Part shown: piece by piece, positions 42,908 to 51,464 of the stretch | Layout: every line of letters starts with the position of its first letter | Numbering within the stretch: position 1 is the stretch's first letter | Origin: Azorhizobium sp965227945 | GTDB taxonomy: Bacteria > Pseudomonadota > Alphaproteobacteria > Rhizobiales > Xanthobacteraceae | Direction: 5' to 3' | DNA length: 64,000 bases | Assembly (NCBI GenBank): GCA_965227945.1 | Contig: CBDDGQ010000006.1 | Location: 2,604,001 to 2,668,000 of the forward strand | Made by a program: the position numbers and the translations under genes | The notes under the pieces: generated by a model | What the model was told of the DNA's origin: nothing | Seen by the model: the letters and a program-made list of their open reading frames with translations, nothing else | The model's database searches: none

Positions 42908-45001
42908 TCAGGCGGCGCGCACCGTATCGAGGAAGCGCTGCATTTCCGTCTGCAACTGCTGGGCCTGGGCGCTCAGGGCGGACGCCGCCCCGAGCACCTG
43001 ACCAGCGGCAGCGCCGGTCTCATCCGCCGTCTTAGCCACATCGGAAATGTGGGCGGTCACCGAATTGGTGCCGGTGGCGGCCTGATCCACATTGCGCACG
43101 ATCTCGCGGGTGGCGATGCCCTGCTCCTCCACCGCGGCGGAGATGCCGGAGGCCACATCGCTCATCTGGCGGATCTGTGCTCCGACGCCCTCGATCACCG
43201 CCACCGCCTGCTGGGTGGTGGCCTGGATGGCGCTGATCTGGCTCTCGATTTCTTCGGTGGCCTTGGCGGTCTGGGTGGCCAGGGCTTTTACCTCGGAGGC
43301 CACCACCGCGAAGCCCTTGCCGGCATCACCCGCACGGGCAGCCTCGATGGTGGCGTTGAGGGCCAGCAGATTGGTCTGCGAGGCGATGTTGGAGATGAGG
43401 CCGATGAAATCACCGATGCGGGCGGCCGCCTGGGCCAGTTCGCGGATGACGTTGCCGGTCTTGGCGGCTTCCGCCACCGCATTGGCGGACATCTGGGCGG
43501 ACTGCTCCACCTGACGGGCGATCTCGGTCACGGACGAGCCCAGCTCTTCGGCGGAGGAGGCGACCATGACCACATTGGTGGAGGCTTCCTCGGCCGCCGC
43601 GGCCACCGCGGTGGACTGCGAGGAGGTCTTGCGGGCCGCCTCGCTCATGCCCTTGGCGGTGGTGTGCAGTTCGGTCGAGGCTGAGGCGACGCTGCTCACG
43701 ATGGAGCCCACCACCCGCTGGAAGTCATCCGCCAGGGCCCCCATGGACTGCCGCCGCTCCTGCTCGTTGCGAATGCGGCTCTCCTGGGCGCTGCGCTCCA
43801 GCTCCGCATTCCTGGCCATCTCGTCCTTGAACACCAGGACCGCCTTGGCCATCGCGCCCACTTCGTCGAACCGTGCCGTTCCCGGTATGGCCACCGACAG
43901 GTCGCCGCCGGCCAGGGACTGCATGGTGGTGGTGAGGCCGGAGATCGGCCCCGTGACCCGGCGCAACACCACCAACAGGCTGGTGGCGCCGATGGCGAAG
44001 GCCACCACCAGCAGGCCGGCATAGAAGATCAGCGCAGATTGCGCGCGATCGGCGGCCTCTTCCGCGGCGTCGGCCAGCGAATCCACCGCCACCAAAGCGA
44101 CCCCGCCGATGCTCTCCAGCGCCGGCACGGCCCGGCCCCGCCAGCTATCCAGGGTCAAGGTCGGCTTGGTCGTGGAGCTCAGGCCCTTGATGGTCTCCTC
44201 GCGCAGGGTCTTGAAACCGCCGTTGAAATAGTCCTGTTCGGCGGTGGCGACGGCTTTGCGCAGCGCGTCCGGCATGTCCGCCGGCTGCACCGCCTCGCGC
44301 ACCAGCGACCAGGCCAGCAGGCCGCGGGCGTCCTCGGTCTGCAGCGCCAGAAGGTCGGCGGGGGTGAAATTCTGCCCGGTGCGCAGGGCATTGCTGACCG
44401 CCAGCACCGTATTGCCCTGGGCGTTGCGGGCGATGCCGGCCGTGGTCCGCACCAGCAGGAAGCGCATCAACGCCGTATCCAGGGCGCGGATCCGCAGGCC
44501 GATCTCCTGCGAGCCGGCATCGACGCTGGCAAGCTCGCGGGTGCTGACGTCATAGACCCGGGCGCTCAGCCCCGGATCGCGGCTGGCGGGCGGGGCGCTG
44601 AGGGCGGTGTCGATCTCGCTGCGCAGGGCCTTGATGGCTTGGCGCACGCTTTCGATGCGCCTGGCCAGCGCGGCAGCCGCGGGATCGGTAATCTTCGCCA
44701 GATGGGAGAGGGCGATCTGGAGCCCCGCATCCACCTTTTCGCGGCGTTTCTGGATGCCGGCCACCAGCAGCGGCATGGCCTCGAGCGGGCGGGTCAGAGC
44801 GGAGGTGCTGTCCGATCGTTCGGTGCGAAACCCGGTGGCCGCTTGAAACAGCCCCCGGTCGATCTGCGCGTAGTCGACGACGGTGTTGGCATCCTGGGAG
44901 CGCCCGTAGGCGGTCACGAGCGCGGTTCCGCAGAGTCCCGCGAGGATCAGGCTGATGACCCCGAACAGCGAGAGCAGCGTGGCTTTGATCGAGAGACGCA
45001 T
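42908..45001 (-). CDS. Methyl-accepting chemotaxis protein (copy 1)
   Basis: 697-aa transmembrane chemoreceptor. Order: an N-terminal signal-anchor helix (about residues 9-31), a long helical periplasmic sensor of about 290 residues, a second helix (LIFYAGLLVVAFAIGATSLLVVL, about 325-347), a HAMP domain (RRVTGPISGLTTTMQSLAGGDLSVAIP) and the cytoplasmic signalling domain with the hairpin tip around FIGLISNIASQTNLLALNATIEAARAGDAGKGFAVVASEVK. It ends QRFLDTVRAA, with no CheR-binding pentapeptide. AAGGGTGG precedes the ATG. The ligand is unknown. Confidence 0.93.
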   Translation of the reverse strand: MRLSIKATLLSLFGVISLILAGLCGTALVTAYGRSQDANTVVDYAQIDRGLFQAATGFRTERSDSTSALTRPLEAMPLLVAGIQKRREKVDAGLQIALSHLAKITDPAAAALARRIESVRQAIKALRSEIDTALSAPPASRDPGLSARVYDVSTRELASVDAGSQEIGLRIRALDTALMRFLLVRTTAGIARNAQGNTVLAVSNALRTGQNFTPADLLALQTEDARGLLAWSLVREAVQPADMPDALRKAVATAEQDYFNGGFKTLREETIKGLSSTTKPTLTLDSWRGRAVPALESIGGVALVAVDSLADAAEEAADRAQSALIFYAGLLVVAFAIGATSLLVVLRRVTGPISGLTTTMQSLAGGDLSVAIPGTARFDEVGAMAKAVLVFKDEMARNAELERSAQESRIRNEQERRQSMGALADDFQRVVGSIVSSVASASTELHTTAKGMSEAARKTSSQSTAVAAAAEEASTNVVMVASSAEELGSSVTEIARQVEQSAQMSANAVAEAAKTGNVIRELAQAAARIGDFIGLISNIASQTNLLALNATIEAARAGDAGKGFAVVASEVKALATQTAKATEEIESQISAIQATTQQAVAVIEGVGAQIRQMSDVASGISAAVEEQGIATREIVRNVDQAATGTNSVTAHISDVAKTADETGAAAGQVLGAASALSAQAQQLQTEMQRFLDTVRAA
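43053..43653 (-). repeat. Near-identical signalling-domain tract, copy 1
   Basis: By direct comparison this 601-bp stretch differs from 45301-45901 at only about 7 positions (near 99% identity). It covers the methylation helices and hairpin tip of the first chemoreceptor. Similarity drops sharply beyond both ends. Confidence 0.85.
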
Positions 45002-45076
45002 GGGCCACCCTTAGAAAAGGTAAGGAGCAGCAACCTATTCAGCGAGGCTGTCCTCGACCTTGCACCCAAGCGGCGA

Positions 45077-45146
45077 CACGGGCGCGTTTCCACGCCCGTG
45101 CCGGGAGTCTCAGGTCCCCGCCGCCCGTCGGCCCGGGGGGCGGGGA
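45077..45146. terminator. Stem-loops between the two chemoreceptor genes
   Basis: CACGGGCG (45077-45084) pairs with CGCCCGTG (45093-45100), and TCCCCGCC (45115-45122) pairs with GGCGGGGA (45139-45146). They lie just past the stop of the second receptor on the minus strand and would end or attenuate its transcript before the first receptor gene. Confidence 0.5.
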
Positions 45147-45155
45147 TTTGGCGGA

Positions 45156-47249
45156 TCAGGCGGCGCGCACGGTCTCCAGGAAGCGCTGCATCTCGCTTTC
45201 CAGGCGCTTGGCCTGATCGGTGAGGGCAGCGGCGGCGCCCAGCACCTGACCGGCGGCGGCACCGGTCTCATCCGCCGTCTTGGCCACATCTGCGATATGG
45301 GCGGTCACCGAATTGGTGCCGGTGGCGGCCTGATCCACATTGCGCACGATCTCGCGGGTGGCGATGCCCTGCTCCTCCACCGCGGCGGAGATGCCGGAGG
45401 CCACATCGCTCATCTGGCGGATCTGTGCTCCGACGCCCTCGATCACCGCCACCGCCTGCTGGGTGGTGGCCTGGATGGCGCTGATCTGGCTCTCGATTTC
45501 CTCGGTGGCCTTGGCGGTCTGGGTGGCCAGGGCCTTCACCTCGGAGGCCACCACCGCGAAGCCCTTGCCGGCATCGCCCGCACGGGCGGCCTCGATGGTG
45601 GCGTTGAGGGCCAGCAGATTGGTCTGCGAGGCGATGTTGGAGATGAGGCCGATGAAATCACCGATGCGGGCGGCCGCCTGGGCCAGTTCGCGGATGACGT
45701 TGCCGGTCTTGGCGGCTTCCGCCACCGCATTGGCGGACATCTGGGCGGACTGCTCCACCTGACGGGCGATCTCGGTCACGGACGAGCCCAGCTCTTCGGC
45801 GGAGGAGGCGACCATGACCACATTGGTGGAAGCTTCCTCGGCCGCTGCGGCCACCGCGGTGGACTGCGAGGAGGTCTTGCGGGCCGCCTCGCTCATGCCC
45901 TGGGCGGTGGTGTGCAACTGCGTCGAGGCAGATGCCACGCTGCCGATGATGCTGCCGACCGCCTGCTCGAATTCGTTTGCGAGGGTGATCATCCCCTGGC
46001 GCCGCTCGCTCTCCGAGCGCAGCCGGGTCTGGGTGGCTTCCAGTTCCAGCGCGGCGTTGCGGTTCATCTCCTCCTTGAAGATGAGCACCGCCTTGGCCAT
46101 GGCGCCGACTTCATCGCGCCGGGTCAGGCTGGGGATCTCGACATGGAGATTGCCGCCCGCCAAAGCCTGCATGGCGTCGGTGAGGCCCGAGATGGGGCGG
46201 GTCACCCGGCGCACCACCACCAGCAGGCTCAGCCCGGCGATGACAACGGCCGCTGCCAGAACGCTGGCGTAGAGCACCAGGGCGGTGCGGGCCGCGGCCG
46301 CCGTCTTGTCGGCGGCGATGGCCAGTTCGTCCATGGCGGTAAAGCCGATGGTGCCGATGGTCTCCAGGGCCGGGATGACCTGGGCGCGCCACTGGTCCGC
46401 AGTCACCGTCGGGGTGGTTCCGGCGGACAGAGCGGTGATCAGCTGGTCGCGAAACCCCTTGAAGGCCCCCGAAAAGTAGGCGCTCTCCGCACTGGCCACC
46501 GCGCTCTTCAGGGTGGCGGGCATATCGTCCACATCGACCATGTCCCGCACTTCGGCGAAGGCGAGCGCGGCCTTGGTGTCCTCGACGATCTGCTCAGACA
46601 ACTCCTTTGGAGAGAAGGGGCGCTGCGCGCGCAGCGTGGCGCTGACCGCAAGGGCTGAATTTCCGGACGCCGTGCGCGATGTGCCGGCGGCGGCGCGCAC
46701 CACGAGGAAGCGCAGCAGACCGGGCTGGAGAATGCGGATCTGCCGCTCCAGGTCCTGCGTGGCCCCATTGATCTGCACGAGCACGGTTTCGCCTTCGCTC
46801 ATGACCTTGGCGCCCAGTTTGCCGTCGCGGCTCTCGAGCGGCGCCTTCAGGGCGGCGTCCACATCCGCGCGCAGGCCCTTGATGGCCTGATAGGCGGCGC
46901 GCACCCGCTGCGTCAGCGGTGCCATCTGAGGAGAGCCCAGCGCGGCAAGGTTCTCCAGAGCCGACGCCATGCCCGCATCCACCTTCTCCCGCCGACCCGC
47001 AAGGCTCGTTGCCAGGACCTGGAGCTTGTCGCTCGGCGCCTGAAGCGCGGACACGCCATCGGATCGCTCCAGGCGGTAGGCGGTGAGCATCTGAAACAGG
47101 TCACGGTCGATGTCGACATAATCGGACGCCGTCTTGGCGGCCCCATAGCGCTCGTAAGCGCTCATCAAGGACGTCAAGGACAGCGCCGCGAGCATGAGAC
47201 TGACGGCGCAAAACAACGCAATCAAAGTGGTCTTGATCGATAAGTTCAT
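45156..47249 (-). CDS. Methyl-accepting chemotaxis protein (copy 2)
   Basis: 697-aa receptor with the same plan as its neighbour: signal-anchor helix (TLIALFCAVSLMLAALSLTSL), long helical periplasmic sensor, second membrane helix, HAMP (RRVTRPISGLTDAMQALAGGNLHVEIP) and signalling domain. The sensor halves are clearly homologous but diverged, while the signalling domain is nearly identical, down to the ending QRFLETVRAA. This indicates duplication followed by homogenisation of the output half, so the two may sense different ligands through the same Che proteins. Start at 47249 (MNLSIKTT), behind a GGGGGG run. Confidence 0.92.
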   Translation of the reverse strand: MNLSIKTTLIALFCAVSLMLAALSLTSLMSAYERYGAAKTASDYVDIDRDLFQMLTAYRLERSDGVSALQAPSDKLQVLATSLAGRREKVDAGMASALENLAALGSPQMAPLTQRVRAAYQAIKGLRADVDAALKAPLESRDGKLGAKVMSEGETVLVQINGATQDLERQIRILQPGLLRFLVVRAAAGTSRTASGNSALAVSATLRAQRPFSPKELSEQIVEDTKAALAFAEVRDMVDVDDMPATLKSAVASAESAYFSGAFKGFRDQLITALSAGTTPTVTADQWRAQVIPALETIGTIGFTAMDELAIAADKTAAAARTALVLYASVLAAAVVIAGLSLLVVVRRVTRPISGLTDAMQALAGGNLHVEIPSLTRRDEVGAMAKAVLIFKEEMNRNAALELEATQTRLRSESERRQGMITLANEFEQAVGSIIGSVASASTQLHTTAQGMSEAARKTSSQSTAVAAAAEEASTNVVMVASSAEELGSSVTEIARQVEQSAQMSANAVAEAAKTGNVIRELAQAAARIGDFIGLISNIASQTNLLALNATIEAARAGDAGKGFAVVASEVKALATQTAKATEEIESQISAIQATTQQAVAVIEGVGAQIRQMSDVASGISAAVEEQGIATREIVRNVDQAATGTNSVTAHIADVAKTADETGAAAGQVLGAAAALTDQAKRLESEMQRFLETVRAA
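45301..45901 (-). repeat. Near-identical signalling-domain tract, copy 2
   Basis: Partner of 43053-43653 at a constant offset of 2248 bp. The few differences are mostly silent third positions, consistent with recent gene conversion or selection against change. Confidence 0.85.
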
Positions 47250-47424
47250 TTGGACCCCCCGCAATTCCATTCTGAACTATCGATTGGGGCTGTGGTGAAG
47301 CTTGCGTGCTTTCCTTGGGAAATGCTCGTACGGCGGGTGCTCAGTCCGGTGGCGCCGCTGCGCCGAGATAAGCTGGAGACAACCGTAGAATGGTGGGAAA
47401 ACACCGCATGCTGTGGTGTCACTG

Positions 47425-47445
47425 TAATGTTGCACAGCAACGTTA
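47425..47445. promoter_or_regulatory. Inverted repeat before the amino-acid ABC operon
   Basis: TAATGTTGC (47425-47433), ACA, GCAACGTTA (47437-47445): 8 of 9 bases pair. It lies about 40-60 bp before the ATPase start, in the 236-bp gap that also holds the second receptor's promoter. A plausible operator or promoter element; the protein that reads it is unknown. Confidence 0.45.
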
Positions 47446-47485
47446 GTCGGACGGGCGACACCGGGGTGTCGTGGGGGACAATGCC

Positions 47486-48238
47486 ATGCAGCCGATCCTG
47501 CGCGCCGAGGATGTGAGGAAGCAGTTCGACACCACCCCGATCCTCAAGGGGGTCAGCTTTCAGATCGAGGCCGGGGATCTGGTGTCGATCATCGGCCCGT
47601 CGGGCTGCGGGAAATCCACGCTGCTCCGCTGTCTCAACGGGTTGGAAACGCTGGATTCCGGCAGCATCGAGGTCTGCGGTGTCACCTTGGCGCGCGGGCC
47701 GGGCGTGCGGCCACAGCCCAGCGACATGGCCCATCGGCTGCGCAAGAATGTCGGCATGGTGTTCCAGAGCTTCAATCTCTTCCCGCACCGGACGTTGCTG
47801 CAGAACGTCATGATGGCCCCCATGGTGGTCAAGCGCACCCCGCGCGACGAGGCCGCCGCCGATGCCGAGCGCCTGCTGCAAAAGGTGGGTCTCTATGAGC
47901 AGATGGATCGCTATCCGATCAATCTGTCCGGCGGCCAGCAGCAGCGGGCGGCGATCGCCCGCGCCCTCGCCATGGCCCCGAAGGTGATGCTCTATGACGA
48001 GCCCACGTCGGCGCTGGATCCCGCCCTGGTGGATGAGGTGCTGGATGTGATGAAGGAACTGGATGCGGAGGGGATGACGCAGATCGTCGTGACGCACGAG
48101 ATCCGCTTTGCCCGCGAAGCCTCCGACTACATCATCTATATGGAGAAGGGCGAGATCATCGAGATCTCTGACGAAGACGAGATCTTCGAAAACCCCAAAG
48201 ACCCGCGCACCCGCCAGTTTCTGCGCCGCTTCATCTGA
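47486..48238 (+). CDS. Polar amino-acid ABC ATPase (GlnQ/HisP type)
   Basis: 250-aa cytoplasmic ATPase. Walker A is IIGPSGCGKST (about residues 35-45), the Q-loop is VGMVFQSFNLFPHRT, the signature is LSGGQQQRAAIARAL and Walker B is VMLYDEPTSALDP, all of the polar amino-acid importer group. ATG at 47486 has GGGGGA at proper distance; a GTG at 47471 is possible. The permease partner follows 32 bp later as a fusion with the binding protein. The cluster also contains dadA and an aminotransferase, so an amino acid is the probable cargo. Confidence 0.92.
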   Translation: MQPILRAEDVRKQFDTTPILKGVSFQIEAGDLVSIIGPSGCGKSTLLRCLNGLETLDSGSIEVCGVTLARGPGVRPQPSDMAHRLRKNVGMVFQSFNLFPHRTLLQNVMMAPMVVKRTPRDEAAADAERLLQKVGLYEQMDRYPINLSGGQQQRAAIARALAMAPKVMLYDEPTSALDPALVDEVLDVMKELDAEGMTQIVVTHEIRFAREASDYIIYMEKGEIIEISDEDEIFENPKDPRTRQFLRRFI

Positions 48239-48270
48239 CCACCCCGCCTTCCTCCCTTCAGGTGACAGCC

Positions 48271-49920
48271 ATGCGCCTTTCCTTCGCCGGTCTTCTGCGT
48301 GTCGTCTCGGTCTCCGGGGCCTTGGTGCTGACCCTGCTGGCGCCCCCGGCGATGGCCCAGACCCCACCCGCGCCGCCCGCGAAACCCGCAACACCGGCCG
48401 CCGCTGCGCCTGCGGCGCCCGCAGCCGTCGCCGCCATCTGGACCAGCGCCAAGCCGCCCACCCCTGCGGTGACCACGGCCCCGCGGGTGCTGCGCTTCGG
48501 CGGCGACAGCACCTCGGGCGCCCCTTACACCTTCAAGGACCCTGCGGACCCCGACAAGACCATCGGGTTCGAGGTGGACATCATGGCGGAGCTGGGTCCG
48601 AAGATTGGTCGGGTCCCGGTCTTCGTGCAGAACGACTGGTCCAATCTCATTCCGGGCCTGAATGCCGGCCTCTATGAGATCGTCATCAACGGCCTCGAAA
48701 TCACGCCGGCGCACCAGGCCGCCGTGGATTTCACCGTTCCCTATTATACGACCTACGGCCAGATCGTCATCCGGCGCGGGGATGCGCCCATTGATGATCT
48801 GGCGGGCCTGCGGGGCAAGACGGTCGGCACGCTCAAGTCCAGCCAGATGGAATATCTGCTGAGCAATACGCCGGGCGTCGAGGTGCGCTCCTATGAGCAG
48901 GAGATCGATGCCTATTCGGATCTCAAGCTGAAGCGTATCGATGCCACCGTGATGGATTTCCCCATTGCGGTCTATTACGCCCAGCCGGATCGGGAACTGC
49001 AGTTCACCGGCAAGCCGGTGGGGCGGATCGAATACGGCATTGCGGTGAAGAAGGGCGCCGATCCGCGGCTGCTGGCGGAACTCAACGTCGGATTGTCCAC
49101 CATGATGAAGGACGGCTCCATGCGCCGGATCCTGGATCGGTGGGCGCTGTGGACGCCGCTGATGGCGCAACTGACCGGCGACAACCTGCCGCTTCAGGGC
49201 CAGCCGTCGGCCTATGAGCATTTCGTCGAATCCACCTCGCCGCAGGGCTTCATCGCCCAGGTGGAGCGCTATGCGCGCTTCCTGCCGCAGCTGGGCTGGG
49301 CGGCGGTGATGACGCTGGAGATCTCGCTACTGGCCATGGTGGTGGCCGTCGGTCTGGGCGCGACGCTGGCCCTGGCGCGGGTGTATGGCGGCAAGGCGCT
49401 GGACCGGATGGCGCAGGTCTATATCGAATGCGTGCGCGGGACGCCGCTCCTGATCCAGGTCCTCTTCATCTATTACGGCCTGCCCAAGATCGGCGTGCAG
49501 CTGGAGCCGTTCGTGGCGGGTGTGCTGGCGCTGGGGCTCAATTACGCGGCCTATGAGGCGGAAAACTATCGCGCCGGCCTGCTGGCCATTCCGCGCAACC
49601 AGATGGAAGCGGCCATCGCGCTGAACATGACGGAGCGCCAGGCGCTGCGGCATGTCATCATTCCGCAGGCGGCGCGCATCGTCCTGCCGCCCACCACCAA
49701 CGATTTCATCTCGCTCATCAAAGATTCGTCGCTGGTGAGCGTGATCTCGCTGGTGGAACTGACCAAGACCTACGAATTGATCTCCACCACCTACTACGAT
49801 TATTTCGGCACCGGCCTGTTGGTGGCGGCGATCTATCTGGTGATCGGCCTGCCGTTCGTGCGGCTGGCCAAATGGGCGGAACGCTATGCCGGCCGTGGGA
49901 TGAGCCGCATCAACACCTGA
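48271..49920 (+). CDS. Fused amino-acid binding protein-permease
   Basis: 549-aa fusion. After a signal sequence (LLRVVSVSGALVLTLLAPPAMAQ) and a Pro/Ala-rich linker of about 40 residues comes a full SBP_bac_3 binding domain (about 75-310: LRFGGDSTSGAPYTFKDP, FEVDIMAELG, GLEITPAHQAAVDFTVPYYTTYGQIVIRRG). It is followed by a HisM/GlnP-type permease of about 220 residues with the EAA loop (EAAIALNMTERQALRHVIIPQAARIVLPP). The binding domain is thus tethered to its own channel, as in GlnP of Firmicutes. ATG at 48271 is chosen for AGGTGA at 6 bp. Confidence 0.88.
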   Translation: MRLSFAGLLRVVSVSGALVLTLLAPPAMAQTPPAPPAKPATPAAAAPAAPAAVAAIWTSAKPPTPAVTTAPRVLRFGGDSTSGAPYTFKDPADPDKTIGFEVDIMAELGPKIGRVPVFVQNDWSNLIPGLNAGLYEIVINGLEITPAHQAAVDFTVPYYTTYGQIVIRRGDAPIDDLAGLRGKTVGTLKSSQMEYLLSNTPGVEVRSYEQEIDAYSDLKLKRIDATVMDFPIAVYYAQPDRELQFTGKPVGRIEYGIAVKKGADPRLLAELNVGLSTMMKDGSMRRILDRWALWTPLMAQLTGDNLPLQGQPSAYEHFVESTSPQGFIAQVERYARFLPQLGWAAVMTLEISLLAMVVAVGLGATLALARVYGGKALDRMAQVYIECVRGTPLLIQVLFIYYGLPKIGVQLEPFVAGVLALGLNYAAYEAENYRAGLLAIPRNQMEAAIALNMTERQALRHVIIPQAARIVLPPTTNDFISLIKDSSLVSVISLVELTKTYELISTTYYDYFGTGLLVAAIYLVIGLPFVRLAKWAERYAGRGMSRINT

Positions 49921-49957
49921 TCTGTCCGACGGGGGCATCGTCTTTCGATGCGGGGGA

Positions 49958-51211
49958 TCAGCCGTAGCGGGCGATGGTGAGGCCCTCCATATCGATCTCC
50001 GGCGCCCGTCCGGACACCAGGTCCGCGATGACGCGGCCGGTGCCGGCGCCCATGGTCCAGCCCAAAGTGCCATGGCCGGTGGCCAGGTGCAGATTGTCAT
50101 AGCCGCACGGCCCCAGCACTGGCGGGCCATCGGGGGTGTTGGGTCGCAGGCCACACCAGAAGGTGGCGTCCGCGACCTTGCCGCCGTCGGGGAACAGGTC
50201 GGTGACCACGTGTTCTAGCGTCTGGCGGCGCTTTTCGCGCAAGGTCAGGTCGAAGCCCGCCAGTTCCGCCGTGCCGCCCACCCGGATGCGATCGCCCAGG
50301 CGAGTGACCGCCACCTTGTGGGTCTCGTCCATCACCGTGGATTCCGGCGCGCCGGAAGCATCGGTGATGGGAATGGTCAGCGAATAGCCCTTCACCGGAT
50401 AGACCGGCACGGTGACGCCCAGCGGCTTCAGCAAGGCCGGGGAGTAGCTGCCCAGCGCCAGCACATAAGCGTCCGCGCGCACGGGGCCCTGGTCGGTCTC
50501 CACCCCGGTGATGTGCTTGCCGGCGAAGGTCAGGGCCGTGATGCTGCGGCCATAGGCGAAGGTCACCCCGCTCTCCGCCGCCATCTCCGCGAGGCGGTTG
50601 GTGAACTTGAAGCAGTCGCCGGTCTCGTCGCCGGGCAGCAGCAGGCCGCCGGCCACCTTCTCGCGCACCCGCGCCAGGGCCGGTTCCACCCGGACGCAGC
50701 CGTCGCGGTCGAGCATCTCATAGCGCACGCCGGAGCGCTCCAGCACGGCGATGTCGGCGGCGGCATGGTCCACCTGCGCCTGGGTGCGGAACATGTCCAG
50801 GGTGCCCTGGGTGCGTTCGTCATAGGAGATGCGGGTGCGCTGGCGCAGGGCATCCAGGCAGTCGCGGCTATATTCGGCGAGGCGCACCATGCGGCTCTTG
50901 TTGCGCGCGTAGCGGGCCTCGGTGCAATTGGCCAGCAACTGCAGGCCCCACAGCCACATGGCCGGATCGATCCGGGGGCGGATCACCAGCGGGCTGTGCG
51001 GCATCAGCATCCATTTGACCGCCTTGAGCACCAGACCGGGCGCTGCCCAGGGCGCCGAATAGCCCGGCGAGACTTCGCCCGCATTGCCGAAGCTGGTTTC
51101 CAGGGCCGGGCCCGGCTGGCGGTCGATGACCGTCACCTCATGGCCGTCCTGCGCGAGATAATAGGCGCAGGCCACCCCGATGACGCCCGAGCCCAGTACG
51201 ACGACCTTCAT
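49958..51211 (-). CDS. dadA: D-amino acid dehydrogenase (small subunit type)
   Basis: 417-aa FAD-dependent dehydrogenase of the DAO family, which deaminates D-amino acids (chiefly D-alanine) and feeds electrons to the respiratory chain. The dinucleotide fold begins at residue 3: VVVLGSGVIGVACAYYLAQDGHEVTVIDRQ. Family motifs are TSFGNAGEVSPGYSAPWAAPG, the C-terminal FWCGLRPNTPDGPPVLGP and LATGHGTLGWTMGAGTGR. A good site (AAAGGAA) precedes the ATG. No alr/dadX racemase is adjacent. It is convergent with the ABC operon. Confidence 0.9.
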   Translation of the reverse strand: MKVVVLGSGVIGVACAYYLAQDGHEVTVIDRQPGPALETSFGNAGEVSPGYSAPWAAPGLVLKAVKWMLMPHSPLVIRPRIDPAMWLWGLQLLANCTEARYARNKSRMVRLAEYSRDCLDALRQRTRISYDERTQGTLDMFRTQAQVDHAAADIAVLERSGVRYEMLDRDGCVRVEPALARVREKVAGGLLLPGDETGDCFKFTNRLAEMAAESGVTFAYGRSITALTFAGKHITGVETDQGPVRADAYVLALGSYSPALLKPLGVTVPVYPVKGYSLTIPITDASGAPESTVMDETHKVAVTRLGDRIRVGGTAELAGFDLTLREKRRQTLEHVVTDLFPDGGKVADATFWCGLRPNTPDGPPVLGPCGYDNLHLATGHGTLGWTMGAGTGRVIADLVSGRAPEIDMEGLTIARYG

Positions 51212-51464
51212 GGGGGTTCCTTTGGCGGTGCAATCCTGAGGATGACCGCAGCATGGTGCCGCCCGCGCGATGCGGCAATGGGACTTAAGCCGTGGTGCCC
51301 GAGCCTTGGGTGGTCAGCTTCCGCCCCACGGCTGGAGGCGACCGGTCTCTGCCGTGGGCGATGCCCTGCCGGGCGCCGCAGCTTCCGGCGGCGTCATCCG
51401 GCAGAGGGTTCCTTCCCGGTGCCGCGCCATCCCCTTGAGGGCGGTTGGCGCCGGCCGAGACGCG

